A DNA stretch of 64,000 nucleotides from Amblyomma americanum. Its lineage: Eukaryota > Arthropoda > Arachnida > Ixodida > Ixodidae. Below, piece after piece: positions 33,622 to 44,751 of this stretch (position 1 is its first letter; the number at the start of each line of letters is the position of its first letter). The translations under genes were made by a program, and so were the position numbers. Location: assembly GCF_052857255.1 (NCBI RefSeq), contig NC_135505.1, positions 137,324,356 to 137,388,355 on the forward strand. Reading direction: 5' to 3'. The notes beneath the pieces were generated by a model. That model ran no database searches, was not told the DNA's origin, and was given only the letters and a program-made list of their open reading frames with translations.

Positions 33622-34577
33622 ATTCGTCAGAATTCGGCCCGCAGAGACAAATTTTGACGTCTTTGCTGTTGACCACGTGGTCTCACGAATTCTGCCCTGA
33701 ACCGTCTTCTTCCCCTTCTTCTTTGTTCAATCATTCATCAGCCGTTCGAGTTCCTCGGGCTAACCACGATCGTTATTAGTTATCGTTATTCTTATTAGAT
33801 CATGCGGGAAAACATTTAAAGCAGCTGTCCTTCGAGTTCTCCTGCGCTGTTCCACATGACTTCGAGCAACACGCGACACGCTTGGCGAACTTCACGTGAA
33901 GAAATACAGTCAGCAAAGAAGTTTCTAGTTCATGTACGTCTTAAACTTTTTTTGTTCAGTACGCCGAATTCAGGCGTATGGAAACGTGAAGACGTGCTTA
34001 CAGTAAGGGGCTTCGTCACTGTATGCATTACGGACTTAAACGTGCTCTCTCAATACAATGAGTTTTGCAGCACGAAATACAGGCGCAATAAAATTGAAAA
34101 AGAGCCATGCGAAAACTCAATGCACGGGACAATTGTAGTCAATCGGTACTCGTACTTGCAGTGGACACGGTGGCATCGCAAAGCCTCACGGCCTGAAAGC
34201 TTCTCTCTCGGTAGCATCGAGAGGGAAGCTTTGAAGACATTCAAGCCGAACTGCCATCGCCATCATCATGGCGCTAGGTTTCGACTCAGGTCAGCCGACA
34301 GAGGGCGGAGCGACCGACAGCGAGGTGAATGAGCAAGAAGCCTTTTCCAAGGACAGGCCGGTCGAAACAACTAAAGGCCGCCTTGAAAATTGGGATAGGC
34401 TCAAGTGATGGGTGGTGGTGACGACACGGCGGCACAGACTCCGTCGTAGCGTCCCAAAAAGTTGGCTAGGATTTCAGTGTAAGGTCCGCCCGTTATAAAG
34501 GAATAAGCCCCAAGATCCAATCCAATCCAATCACGAGGATTTGAGGCAGAAGAGGTGCTGTTTGTAAGCTCGGCGCC
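33622..34577. promoter_or_regulatory. Shared upstream region of divergent genes B and C
   Basis: 956 bases separate the start codons of B (minus) and C (plus). Near B there is the palindrome gaccacgtggtc at 33670-33681. Near C there is a TATA-like box (listed) and a (CCAAT)3 run at about 34515-34532. No exon was found in between; the two genes may share regulatory DNA, which is inference from layout. Confidence 0.4.
34494..34500 (+). promoter_or_regulatory. TATA-like box of gene C
   Basis: TATAAAG lies 84 bases upstream of the gene C ATG. A start site about 30 bases downstream would leave a 5' UTR of roughly 50 bases. Confidence 0.4.
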
Positions 34578-34889
34578 ATGAGCGGCTTAAAGCTGTCGCC
34601 AAGTGCATCTTGCTTGGCACCAATGGGAGCGTCGCCATTGCCGCTGCGTTCGCTGGCGCGTCTTCAGACCTTAGCGCCCAGCACCGCAGCAGACGCTTCC
34701 ACGGCAGCAGACAAGCCCGTAGCGAGCGAGCAGCCGCAGATGAAGCCTGTAGCGAGAGCTCCCTTGGCTGCACTGGCTGCGTTCCAGGAACACATATCGG
34801 TGCTGAGGCAGAATCTCGTGGGCGCCGAGCAGACCCTGGACACAGTGCAGCCCGAAGGCTTCCAAGAGCTCAAGAAGGCTCTGCTTCAG
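34578..34889 (+). CDS. Gene C exon 1
   Basis: ATG in context cggcgccATGAGC, a good start. MSGLKLSPSASCLAPMGAS, an Ala/Ser-rich stretch, then ALAAFQEHISVLRQNLVGAE, LDTVQPEGFQELKKALLQ and the donor CAG|GTGGGT. Confidence 0.78.
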
Positions 34890-37800
34890 GTGGGTGAACT
34901 TTGTTGAGGCACAGATTCGAGAGGGCGAGTCAGCTGGCTGTTTTATGACAGTGCCGCGTATTTGCTTTCAATGCCCGTCACATCGCTCACTTTGCCATGT
35001 GGCCTCTTTGTGCGCTTCTGTACGTTTACTACTCGCGGTGAGGCCCTACTTTGGGGAAGCATTTTTTCTTTGTTATTTCACGGTTCTTGTTTCACGTTAT
35101 TCTGAACATCACGGCTCAGGCGATCCTTTCGTGCCCACTCCTACTAAAAGTCTAGCCAGAGAGCCGTCGTCAGTCATCATCATCAGCCTGACCACGCCCA
35201 CTGCAGGGCGATAGTGGTACGTCATAACTCTAACAGAAGTTCCGCCTCAAGAGCAAGGGAAGAGAGGTGCCTCTCCTCACTCGCATAAAAATAGCGGAGG
35301 TGTTGGTCATACCAAACGTACAGCAAAATTATCATTTCTCTTTCTATGGCACCATGTCTCGATTGTCCCCTGAGCTTGTGCCATCTACTTTGCACAACGG
35401 CAACCACAAGCTTCGAAACACTCTGGTGAACGATGAAGGGAAAAGCCTCGGGGTGGGTGCTTGCCAGTGTTTCAACAAGAGGACTTGTCTCTCTTCGGCA
35501 AGCACCCTGAGGCATCTACCTGTCCTCTCTTGCCATGGACTTAAACCTCGAAAAACGGTTTTGCTTCCACTCCAGAGTGGTCTAGTCCTGGCACGAGTTC
35601 TGGCAACAACACTAAATTAACACTCTCGCGACTGCCACAGCCACGGTCGTCCCAGCGGCCCAGCAACCTTTAACAAAGATTCCACATCGCGTACTTCAGC
35701 ATTATGGTTTGGTAGAGGCGCTTATGGTCACGGCTTATGTGTCGTATCTCATGGCCAAAGAGTTTTCTTCCCGTCATTCGTCGCTGGTGTCCTCGCAGGT
35801 GAGCAAGATGATCTCCCAGATGGAGTCTGTGGCCGATGCCCTCAAGGACAAGCGGCGAGACCTGAAGAATGAGCTTCGCACGCTGGAAGAGGAGAACGCG
35901 CTTCTACACGAGGCGGTGTTCCGCGAGCGCTGCAAGGCACTGACCAGGACCCGCAGCGGCGCTATTTTGCGTTTTGACCGCAAAGTAACTCCGCCCCCAG
36001 CGTCACGACCAGCTCCGCCACCGCCTAACTTGCGAGACAGCGGGGTTGCCTTCGGTTCTGTGCGCCAGCTTTTGTTCACACCAGCGATTACGAGGTAAAC
36101 ATAAGTTTAACTACTGTGGAGCCGAATGTTGGATAGCACTCGTAAGGCAAAGGCTGCAAACTTCATTGCACGCAAGCAAAAGCGAGCCTTGCTTTGCACG
36201 CTGTGTACGGTGCCCGGTCCGCGTTCATCTCGAGTTCTCGTCTGCGGTAAATTGCATCGTCGGCTTCAGATTCGTAATGGGCATGAGAGTAGGCACGCAT
36301 TGACGTTGGTGTCGCCGCATGTTTGACGCGTCGTGGTGTGTTGAAGGCATATGTAAACCAGAGGTTCTCACTGAGCTCGTGAAGGACATCATCAACATTA
36401 TAATCAGCCTACCTAGGTCCACTGCTCGACCAAGGCATCTGCAATATACCTCCAGTTAACCTTTTATTGTGCCAGCTGCGGCCGCCTTACCACCGCATGC
36501 TTCCTGATCTCATCTGCCCGCCTAATTCCTGAAGCGCCCTTATGCGCTTTCCTTCGCTTGTTATGCACTCATTTACCCTTAACGAACATCAGTTTTCTTT
36601 CTTTCCACTCACACATTCCGCCCTTGCCCATTTTTCCTGCTTGATTTTGGCTATATGAAATCAAAAAAGTGGTAGGGGGTTAATGTAGTTAAACCGAGTA
36701 GACGTACCAAAGCAGGTGGTTATTCTTCAATTGGAGGGGAAACTTAAGCTCCTCCTTTAGGGTATGACGCGATAGCTTTAGTGCGTTAATGGCCATATGT
36801 CCAGAATTGATCATTCTCTACTTAACATTTATAGATCTCGACCAGTCCTCATACCACTATACCAGCGCAGTGGCGCAGCGGTTAAGTGATGCGCCACGGC
36901 ACTGGCATGTGGCTGTTTCTATCACAGCCACTGGTAGGGATAGTGCGACACATGTTGCTCTACCCGAGCAACCTCTCTCTCGAACAATCATTAATTTAAC
37001 TGCCACCTGCCTACCTTTGGCTACAGCTGTCGCGACGCTCCTCCGAACTTATCCGAGCTTCCTACCACTGGCTGCAGCTTGCACGACGCTCCTCCAAACT
37101 TAACCGATCTTCCTCCCACCATTGGCTGCAGCTGACGCGACGCTCCACCGAACTTACCCGAGCTTACATAAGCTAACTCGCGCAAGCTCAGGTTAGTCAG
37201 GAGCACAAGAAAATACACGATGACAAGGTTCTTGCTCGGGGCTGGTACGTCTGGAGTAGTGCTTTCGCATTAATAACTCACGTTTGTTCCCTTAATCGCT
37301 ATGCTTTCTTGCTGCCTTGATATTGACGCTACACGTATAATTTTCACTTGCATAGTTCGCAGTAGCGGATAACGTTTGTTTCTTGCAGCGTGAAGAGCAC
37401 ACAGTCGTTTATGGGTGACATCTTCACAGTAGAACACAATGCTCCTCAGATTCATGTATTGAGATGCTTTTACGAATATGTCTAACAGGAGGTACTGCTA
37501 CTTGTACGTTAGTGCAACAATAAATCGCCGTTGTTTTCCTTACTGCCCATCCGTTCATGGACTGGCCACAAATGCGCGTAACATCCTGTTAAACGTGTTG
37601 CAGATATTGGGCAGCCAATGACAACAACCCTGGGATGGACATCGTCTTCGACGATGCTCCAAGAAGTTCCTCCGCATCTACGATTTCTCCGAACGTTGGC
37701 GCCAGTCCTGGGCCGCCCGCAAGCGCCAAGAGAGGCCGTGCAATCTGTATTCCCCTCGGCTCATGCAACGGCACAGGTCAGTTCACCTCTGATGTCCCGT

Positions 37801-40268
37801 GCAAACCTACGGCTGGACTCGGTATTGTTTTACAACCCCACGGCGGAGACTGAGTGGTTAGGGCGCTCGACTTCAGAGCCCCAAAACGCGAACTCGATCT
37901 CGATAGCGATGGCCGCGTTTCGATGAAAGCTGAGCGCAAGGCGCCCGTGTATTGCACGACGTCAATGCGCGTTAAAACATCCTTGGTGGTAGTTATTCTG
38001 AAGCCACCCGCTACGGCGTCCCTCACAGCCCTAGTCTCTTTGGGACCACAGTAAACCCCATATGTCATTACAGTCTGATTTTAAGACTGTAAGACACAGA
38101 ACATGTTCATGTGGTCGGAGCGAGTCCACAGATGCCAATTACTGTAACCAAGGTTATAGAGTCCACTGCACAAGGCCTTCTGCCGTACCCAACATCAAAC
38201 ATATTTGAGTAACCCTCACTTCGCTAGTCTCTCCGTTATGCAGTCTACCTTCACACGCAGTTTTTCATTAAAGTGGGTATGTGGATGGGCTAAGCGGGAG
38301 GAAGAACACTCACGGAGTAAACTATCCGCATCGAGAGGTAACGGGTACGAGAAATAAGAAGAGCTTCAAATGGGCCTTGTTGGTTTGTAATCTTCGACAT
38401 TGTTATTGCGCTACTCATGGTTTACAGAAACAAGAACGACATATACAGACAGGGCGCAAACTATCAACTGACTTTATTGCGTGGGAAATTCGTTTTATAT
38501 GAACAGTTAAGATGAAAAAAGAAAGAACACAAAAACAAGTTGCTTCATGGAGATGAGTTGTCTAATCTTCTTCTGCTGACAGGCATATGCGTGGAGGATG
38601 CAGTCTTTTCACTTCCTTAAAACGATAATCTCTCGCTTCGTCAGCGCTACCGAAGGGTTGCTTACGCAACTGCCTTCCTTCTCAGACGTCATGCAAAATG
38701 CATGCCTGTCAGCAGAAGATCAGACAACTCATCTCCGTGAAGCTACTTGTTTTGGTGTCCCTTCTTTTTTCATCTTAACAGTTCATATAAAACGAATTTC
38801 CCACGCAATAAAGTCAGTTGCTAGTGAACCATGAGTAGCGCAATTACAATGTCGAAGACGAGAAATAAGTCTGAAAGATTGTTTTAATGCGAAAGCGCTA
38901 TAGGCCTCGTATAACCTGGATAATGCCGATGTGTGCTGAAACCTTTGAAGTTAGTCACGTGATGCGGGAAATGGCGAGAAATAAACGAGACTTTGAATTG
39001 CGGTGGTCTTGGCCACGACCTCGAGAAATAAAACAAATACTGCCGCGACTGGGTTCCGTACAGGCGACGACGCTGATAGATCGGATTTACAGGCCACTGC
39101 ACGAGAGCACCATGCTATCGCTGCAGCCAGTAACGCCTCGTGTTAAACTGCTACACACTCTCGCACTGTGCATCGAACGTCGTCGCCTTCGTCAACTTCC
39201 ATCTGTGCGCAGGTCACGAAAGAAAAAGAATCTCCTTTTCAGGTACTTAGCATTCGTGTCCACCTGCAAAAACCTGCTTTGGCACAATATTTCTGCCTAG
39301 CAATGCTAAGCCGGCCGAAATTTTTTGCATTGTTCCGGTGACATATGATTTTGCATTCTACTACTTTCTAGTCAGATATCTTTCGCATAAAAATTGATTA
39401 CGCTTTTTCCTGATTGATAAGAAACCAAAAATATTTCCCTCGTTATTCCTTATAAGGAGTAATGAGGTAAATATTTGAATATTATTCCTTATAAGGAATA
39501 ATTAGGGAAATATTTGACAGTCATTGAAAATATAGTTTCAGTGAATGTCGGCTCAACTTTAATTGGTCTCGTTTTTTCTTGTATTTCATTGGTTACACTA
39601 TGACCACTTTTTTCTGTAATGCTTGGGACATAACAGATATGCAGCTTAAATATGCAATTAAGCTCCACCCACATTCATGACCACCCCACGTTGTCGTCAT
39701 TAAGAAATCCTCCGTTGCTAAAGCTCTTCTCGCGTCCCCTAAAAAAAAAACAGCTGGTAACAATACGAAATATAATCTCGAGAATGCTTATGCAGCTAAC
39801 TTATTCGTAAGCGAAACACTGCATTCTTGATATCGATACAGCTAGGATTGGTTAGCGGAGTGGTAGATACAGCACCCTCTTAGAGACGAACCACATGAAA
39901 TATACCGAAGTAATGGGTACTGTGTACGTAATACCGGCGCAGGTGTGAACCGGTTCTCGACCGCCAAGCGAGGGCGTGGCCTCGTTGTGAGGCCCCGACC
40001 CCGACCCGTCGTTCGCCCCCTCACCGCCAACGACAGCATTGCCAGCCTGACCTTCGGCCCTCCGCCTGCGCGGCCTGGATACCATCTGCTGCTGGGAGGC
40101 GCCGTTCCCGCACCTGCACCTGCACCTGCACCCTTCACACCAGAGTCGCTGGTCAACGCCGGTCAGAACGAGATAGAAGACCTCGCCAACAAGATGAGCA
40201 ACCGCAACAACAGACTCGCTGGCCAGAAGGCGTTCTCCGTGGTGGAGTGGTTCCCGCCCCTGGACTAG
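34578..40268 (+). CDS. Gene C: coiled-coil paralogue, whole coding span (4 exons)
   Basis: Predicted join of 34578-34889, 35799-36094, 37604-37776 and 39943-40268: 1107 bases, 368 residues, open throughout, phases 0, 2 and 1. All donors are GT and all acceptors AG, making this the cleanest member of the family. Order: Ala/Ser/Pro-rich N-terminus (1-62), conserved helix (63-104), coiled coil (105-150), Pro-rich tail ending TPAITR (150-203), acidic WAANDNNPGMDIVFDD segment (203-261), KRGRG/RPRPRP basic segment and C-terminal SNRNNRLAG box (261-368). No signal peptide or membrane segment. Function is unknown. Gene C is inverted relative to A and B, which implies that a tandem duplication was followed by inversion or that duplication was inverted from the start. 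Confidence 0.75.
34890..35798 (+). other. Gene C intron 1
   Basis: A phase-0 intron of about 0.9 kb. At 35170-35215 it holds atcatcatcagcctgaccac and cactgcagggcg, a short piece of the arthropod LINE-type repeat also seen at 36375. Confidence 0.55.
35799..36094 (+). CDS. Gene C exon 2 (coiled coil)
   Basis: Acceptor tcctcgcag, then VSKMISQMESVADALKDKRR, LKNELRTLEEENALLHEAV, RERCKALTRTRSG, and a Pro-rich tail with PPPPNLRDSGVAFGSVRQL and TPAITR before ACGAG|GTAAAC (phase 2). A near-identical opening to gene A exon 2 (VSKMISQMESVADAL) makes this the diagnostic exon of the family. Confidence 0.82.
36375..36640 (+). mobile_element. Fragment of a widespread arthropod LINE
   Basis: The sequence runs 'taatcagcctacctaggtcc', 'ccagttaaccttttattgtg', 'ccagctgcggccgcc', 'tgatctcatctgcccgccta' and 'tgcactcatttacccttaac', in the order of the arthropod repeat noted at 5420. 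It lies in gene C intron 2 and has no ORF. Confidence 0.6.
36862..36960 (+). mobile_element. tRNA-head SINE piece
   Basis: Contains an A-box-like run 'cagtggcgcagcggttaagt' followed by gatgcgccacggcactggc. It resembles a SINE head of a different family from Ruka. The body is not recognised. Confidence 0.4.
37011..37165. repeat. Minisatellite, three copies of about 51 bp
   Basis: Units begin at 37011, 37061 and 37112 with ctacc/cctcccac..tggct, then gcagct.....cgacgctcc and ccgaactt.ccgagctt. It is in gene C intron 2, about 440 bases before exon 3. Confidence 0.75.
37604..37776 (+). CDS. Gene C exon 3
   Basis: Acceptor cgtgttgcag, then YWAANDNNPGMDIVFDDAP, a Ser/Pro linker, KRGRAICIPLGSCN and the donor ACAG|GTCAGT (phase 1). 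It is less like A and B than they are to each other. Confidence 0.7.
37845..38056 (+). mobile_element. Diverged SINE (Ruka-like)
   Basis: Head 'gactgagtggttagggcgct', body 'gtttcgatgaaagctgagcg', 'gcgcccgtgtattgcacgac', 'ctacggcgtccctcacagcc' and end 'gtaaaccccata'. It lies about 70 bases after gene C exon 3. Confidence 0.75.
38320..38880. repeat. Fold-back element in gene C intron 3
   Basis: Two arms pair in reverse: left 'attgcgctactcatggttta', 'caactgactttattgcgtgg', 'ttcgttttatatgaacagtt' and 'agatgagttgtctaatcttc'; right 'agcagaagatcagacaactc', 'aacagttcatataaaacgaa', 'ccacgcaataaagtcagttg' and 'aaccatgagtagcgcaatta'. The arms are about 200 bases with a spacer near 90-100. Confidence 0.8.
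39943..40268 (+). CDS. Gene C exon 4 (RGRG segment and C-terminal box)
   Basis: Acceptor accggcgcag, then VNRFSTAKRGRGLVVRPRPR, a linker with PAPAPAPAP, GQNEIEDLANKMSNRNNRLA, GQKAFSVVEWFPPLD and TAG at 40266-40268. The box is shared with gene A; the basic RPRP segment is shared with A and B. Confidence 0.78.
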
Positions 40269-42600
40269 CGGAGAAGAAACGGAGTTCTGGCTGGATTAGC
40301 GTAGCTGGATTGGCAGAACAGTATCCGGGATTAACGATAGGCCAAAACAGACTTTGTTGGCCGACGAATAATTCCATGGGAACGGAAGCAGGAGTTATGG
40401 GTGACTCTTATGCAAAACAAAAAGCCAAGAGGTCAATATTTATATCAGCATGTTCAACAACGAAGAAAAATGGAAAGCGCTATTTGGTCAACATGTCTGA
40501 CAGAAATACTGAACATGGGATTCATCCGTCGACCGAGCAGACAGTGGTTGCTTGGGTATGCAGGTGGACTAGCCTGTCGGGAAAGAAATGGCACTTCGAG
40601 CCGACAAAGGCTGACTGCAATTTTAATCTGGACGCAAGTAATCATACCTGCTTCAGGCTGGATCGGGTGTCTATTCTTCGGCTGAGAAAGCTTTCGTAAT
40701 TCAGGGGGCCGGCTCAAAACATTACCGACAATTCCTTGGCTCTCTCGCTAGCCCTACGTGTCTGAAATCAGGGACGAAAGACTGAGAGTCTTAAATTTGG
40801 TCAGCCATACAACGGAACTGCAAAAAAAGCAAGGAACCATAGGACGGTGTCAGTTTCCGGCAACACGTCCTAAAGTGTTGTGATGCATTTCCTTGCAAGT
40901 AATAAATTGTTTCATTTCTAACGCTCGAGAGAGAAAAGTAAACCATCAGTATGATGCTGCGTTATTGGTACCTTGTTCTTTCCACATCATCGTTTAACGT
41001 ACACCTCAACTTCTTCGTCACTAAACTTTCTAACAAGGTCTTCATTGCATTTCCTCCAATGTCCCGGATGACCTCCTTGCATCACCTCGTCCTCTCTATC
41101 TTCGTCCATATATATGTCCATATATATATGTCCATATATATGTTCATATATATACCCAATGAGCTTTGTCCATTGCGTTCCACTCTCCAGTTTGCATATC
41201 GCGAGACAAGCGAAATCGATTTATGTTTCAGGCATCACTTACAGGGAAGTTTCGCTGATCAAAATAAGCTAATAGAAACCAGCCCCCTTCTTCCACAAAC
41301 AGCTGAAAGTTTTGTGTACAATAGGAAATGGTAAGTTGAGAGTAGCAAGCTTTAAAGATTAAGCAAGAATTTCAACAAGGGACGCACACGATTTCCTCCC
41401 TTGTATCCTTTGTTTCGTCTGTGTGAACTTCTTTGTGACAAGGTGGGTTTTTTTTTCCAAGCTTCAAAAAATGCTAAACCAACTAGCCCAGCAACATGCC
41501 TTACTGAGCTGTATTTCTAGTACTGCGGGCCCTTCTTTCTGTGTGTCTACTCCCAGTGATATTCGACAGCTTTTGGTTGGCGCCTGTCCGTTGTCTCCTT
41601 GTCTATTTTGTTTTGTCTGTGTGAACTTATTTGTGCCAAGGTGGTTTTTTTTTTCAAGCTTCAAAAAATGCACACGATTTGCTTCATGTTTTTTTTCCGC
41701 TGTGCGATTTAAAGTAATTGTCAAAATATATGCAGCGCTTCTATAAACACCACCTAAATGTTGGCGGAGGCAGCTTTCACTCATCCAACACTTTTGCGCA
41801 CTGCGGGTTGAGTTCTAGCCTAACAGCATGACGAATAGGCAGGAAACACCATGCGACTACACTTTGATAAAGCCGAGACGCAAAAACTCGCGAATGTTGC
41901 GCGATGTGACGTACGTTAAAGAACAGCATGAGATTCTGGGATTAAATTTAATACGTGTTTTCCCTCACTGTAATGCGACTGCATTGGACAGCCCTGTGTA
42001 GCACGAACAATGAAAAATTTCCCTAACGACGGTGCAAAAGCCGGTACGCAGTTAATTTACGGCCTACCGACAAAGTAGTGCTTCTAGACATAATAAGGTG
42101 CAATCTAAGTTGTCGGTCTGCTGTTCGAAGTCTACCTCAGAGGATAGCGGAAAAAGAATATGGGAAATACTGCACGTCACGTTAAAGCGAAAGTACCAAA
42201 AGTAACATGAAGACGTTACCTTAAGCATCAAAAGGAAGAAACGAATATCGTCACTCAAAAGCTGTCAGGCTGGTTGCGTTCGGGCGTCCTAAATCGAGTA
42301 ACGTATCGTAACCGCCGTCGTCAATTTTTTATTCATGCACTCTTACTTTTCACAAACTTGCCGCGTCCTGTACTCGCCCCGTCCTCCTGGTTTTCCGGCA
42401 GTGTTAGATAGCAGGCGACGGCATGGCGTTACGAACGAGGCGCATCAGCATACATGTTTTAAGATTACTCCACCCGTGCTATTTGCGTTACTCGTAGCAC
42501 GGAAGTCCTCTTCTAAAATCCCCTGTCGATGAAAGGGATTACAACAAGGGGAAAAGATATCCGTGAAAATGGTGATGTCTTCGTTGTTTGTGGCGACGTT
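40269..42600. other. Gene C 3' flank
   Basis: An AATAAA at 40901-40906 is the first clear polyadenylation signal after the gene C stop. An ATATATGTCC run lies near 41108-41155. Direct copies of 'cttcaaaaaatgc' with upstream 'tctgtgtgaactt' occur near 41425-41475 and 41620-41668, with aaccaactagccc at 41477. No exon is seen. Confidence 0.45.
40901..40906 (+). terminator. Candidate polyadenylation signal of gene C (AATAAA)
   Basis: AATAAA, 633 bases downstream of the TAG, followed by a T-rich stretch (ttgtttcatttct). Confidence 0.4.
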
Positions 42601-42659
42601 GTTATACTAAGAAGGCTCTGGCGAGCTCTTCTTACGGCGAAGCTTTGGTTTCGTCGATA

Positions 42660-44111
42660 ATGCTTTGAGTTTTGTACATTCACCGCCAGTCAGTGGTTTC
42701 TTCAAGTCTCTCATCGCCACGCGCTCGTGTATTGCATCTACAACTGGAAGCCCCGTCGTTGCCTAGTGCCCTACAAAGGATAACTCCGACGGCGGACCCC
42801 CACAAAGCCCGAAGGAAACATTATTTTTGGCCGATGCGAAGGCGGGACCCCACCCCGTTTGTTGCTGCAGCAGTTGCCTCAGTGGCCAACGGCTCCCGGA
42901 ACGCGTATATAGAGAGCGGCGTGCGGGAAGTTCCTCCGAAGAAGGAACGGACGGACATTCTATTTCAAACTCGCCCGAGACGGCGTCCCCGGACGGTGAG
43001 ACCGGACACTCGTAAGCAGCTAGCGGCAGTAATGGGATTCCGCCTGGCGTCGTCCACTTCCCAAGCGATTCCCGCTGTCCGTAGCCTTCGTTTCCGCCCG
43101 AGATTGTCTCGGGCCACTTGGCGCGAGGGGTGGACGGCGTGAAACACCCAACTTCCCACGACTTTTCTCGAGCGCTAAAATTGGGAAGAGCGGAGCGAGG
43201 CCTGGGCGCGAAGTCCACTTTCACTCGCGTCTTTGCAATTGTTCGCCAGTGCGAAACTCGCCGGGAAAGCCCGGCCGCCTTCTATTCGGGTCCCGCACGA
43301 AAGAACCGCGCTCGCTTGACACTCGGCCATCTCCTTCCTTCTCCAGGTGCACGAACCGCACGCAGTTGCATTAAAGCGAAAAGAGCAAAACGTCGTAAAA
43401 GAGCAGAAGGCAGCTAAAGTAAAAAAGAAATTCTTCCAACCTAGACCACGCACAGATTTGCATACGCGGAAATGGCGGCGCTTGAAGGAAGCCACATTGC
43501 CCTCAACCTCCCACCCCCCGTCTACCCTGAGAACCACTTCATACCAGCTGACTGGGTCCACCAAGCAATCCTGGCAACCGCAGTGGTCGGGTGCCACTCT
43601 CGCACACACACACACACACTCACAACCCTCCGGGGCACAGTGAGATCGGCTCTTTATTTTTTTGTCAACCGAACACGCGCGCGTCCCAATGAACGGCCGC
43701 TCTTCGTCTCCGTAGTAGCGGGTTTTTCCTCCATGACGAAATCTACTCGCCCTGGCCTGTGCCGTCGTTTTCACCTTATCCCCCGCGCCACATCCCCGTC
43801 TCGGGCCAGCCGGCAAGCCAGAGCGGGCGCGCGTCGTCTGGGAATCTTTTTTGCCTTGCAGAAAGGGAGAGGACTGGTTCCTTGTCTGCGCTCGTACGCG
43901 CCCGCACGGCTTCAAATGGGTCATTGCCTCCTCCGACAATCGGCGCCTTCTCCGGCGACCGCCTAACCTTGGCTCCTTCTTGCCACAGCGAAACGCACCC
44001 CGTCGTGGTTGCCGGCGCAAGCGGGCTGAGCTCTGGCGGCATTCCCGTTCTCCACTTTGTCCCTCTCCCCCTTTTTTTTTCTCGCTTTCGGCGCTTCCTC
44101 GTTCCGACGTT
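42660..44111. other. GC-rich upstream region of the secreted-protein gene
   Basis: The stretch is much richer in G+C and CpG than its surroundings. It has overlapping open frames on both strands (up to 281 codons) but none shows a recognisable domain, so they are attributed to composition. A TATATAG at 42906-42912 could be an independent promoter. Confidence 0.4.
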
Positions 44112-44120
44112 TATATAAAG
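44112..44120 (+). promoter_or_regulatory. TATA box of the secreted-protein gene
   Basis: TATATAAAG, 107 bases upstream of the ATG at 44227. Start about 44142-44145 would leave a 5' UTR near 85 bases. Confidence 0.6.
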
Positions 44121-44226
44121 AAATGGTCCAGCTCCTCCCCTCCATAAACAACGACGCCTCTCTTGAGTAGCGGTTCATCGTCGTCGATCCCCCGCGAAAA
44201 GAGACAAGGAGCAGTGGAGAATAACC

Positions 44227-44751
44227 ATGAGGACCTCTAGCGTGGCCTTCGCCGCAACCGCGGCCCTTCTAGTCATCCTAGCTCTGACGCAACCGTCAAC
44301 GGCGCAGAACGGCATAGGGACCGTGGCCATGGGACTGATTCAATCACTCTTCTCGGGACAGCTGGGCATTGCCGGCATGCTTCTGCGGCTGCTGACGTCG
44401 GGAGCGTCGACGGCTTTCGGCTGGATCGGACGTCGTGAGGCCGTGAACCCGACGTCCCCGGAGCAGCACCCCGAAGACGCCTACTTCAACGCCATTCGTG
44501 CCCTGGACGACAAGGACTGCATCTCGTCGCTCCTGTGCCACACGGCTAAGGCGCCGACCAAGTTCAAGAACTTCGGCCGCGACGTGGCAGCCTACTTCAA
44601 GAGGCACGAGTTCGACGGTTCGCCAAACGTCGTCCACTACCGCAAGGCCTTCGAGAGGGGGCTCAACGGCGATGACTGCACGGTGCCCACATGCAAGGCC
44701 GACGTCCTCCTACTCGGAAGCCTTTTGGCTGGGATGGTGTCCAATCCGTAA
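44227..44751 (+). CDS. Secreted 174-residue protein, single exon
   Basis: Starts MRTSSVAFAATAALLVILAL with start context aaccATGA. Residues 1-26 form a signal peptide with likely cleavage after PSTA and before QNG. Residues 27-68 are Gly/Leu-rich and amphipathic, ending FGWIGRR (69-70 dibasic). The rest (71-174) has four Cys: 98 and 104 in KDCISSLLCH, and 151 and 156 in DDCTVPTCK, enough for two disulfides. A hydrophobic end LLLGSLLAGM (161-170) follows, without an obvious GPI or membrane signal beyond it. The family is not recognised; the Cys-x5-Cys and Cys-x4-Cys pairs resemble small secreted arthropod proteins. Codon use is GC-rich with strong bias, typical of an expressed gene. The TATA box upstream and AATAAA at 46182 give a compact, intronless unit of about 2 kb. 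Called a real gene on signal peptide, length and promoter. Confidence 0.8.
   Translation: MRTSSVAFAATAALLVILALTQPSTAQNGIGTVAMGLIQSLFSGQLGIAGMLLRLLTSGASTAFGWIGRREAVNPTSPEQHPEDAYFNAIRALDDKDCISSLLCHTAKAPTKFKNFGRDVAAYFKRHEFDGSPNVVHYRKAFERGLNGDDCTVPTCKADVLLLGSLLAGMVSNP

Noticed and set aside
43175..44020. 281-codon minus-strand frame
   Set aside because: Lies in a GC-rich block where several frames are open by composition. No domain, signal peptide or conserved motif is seen.
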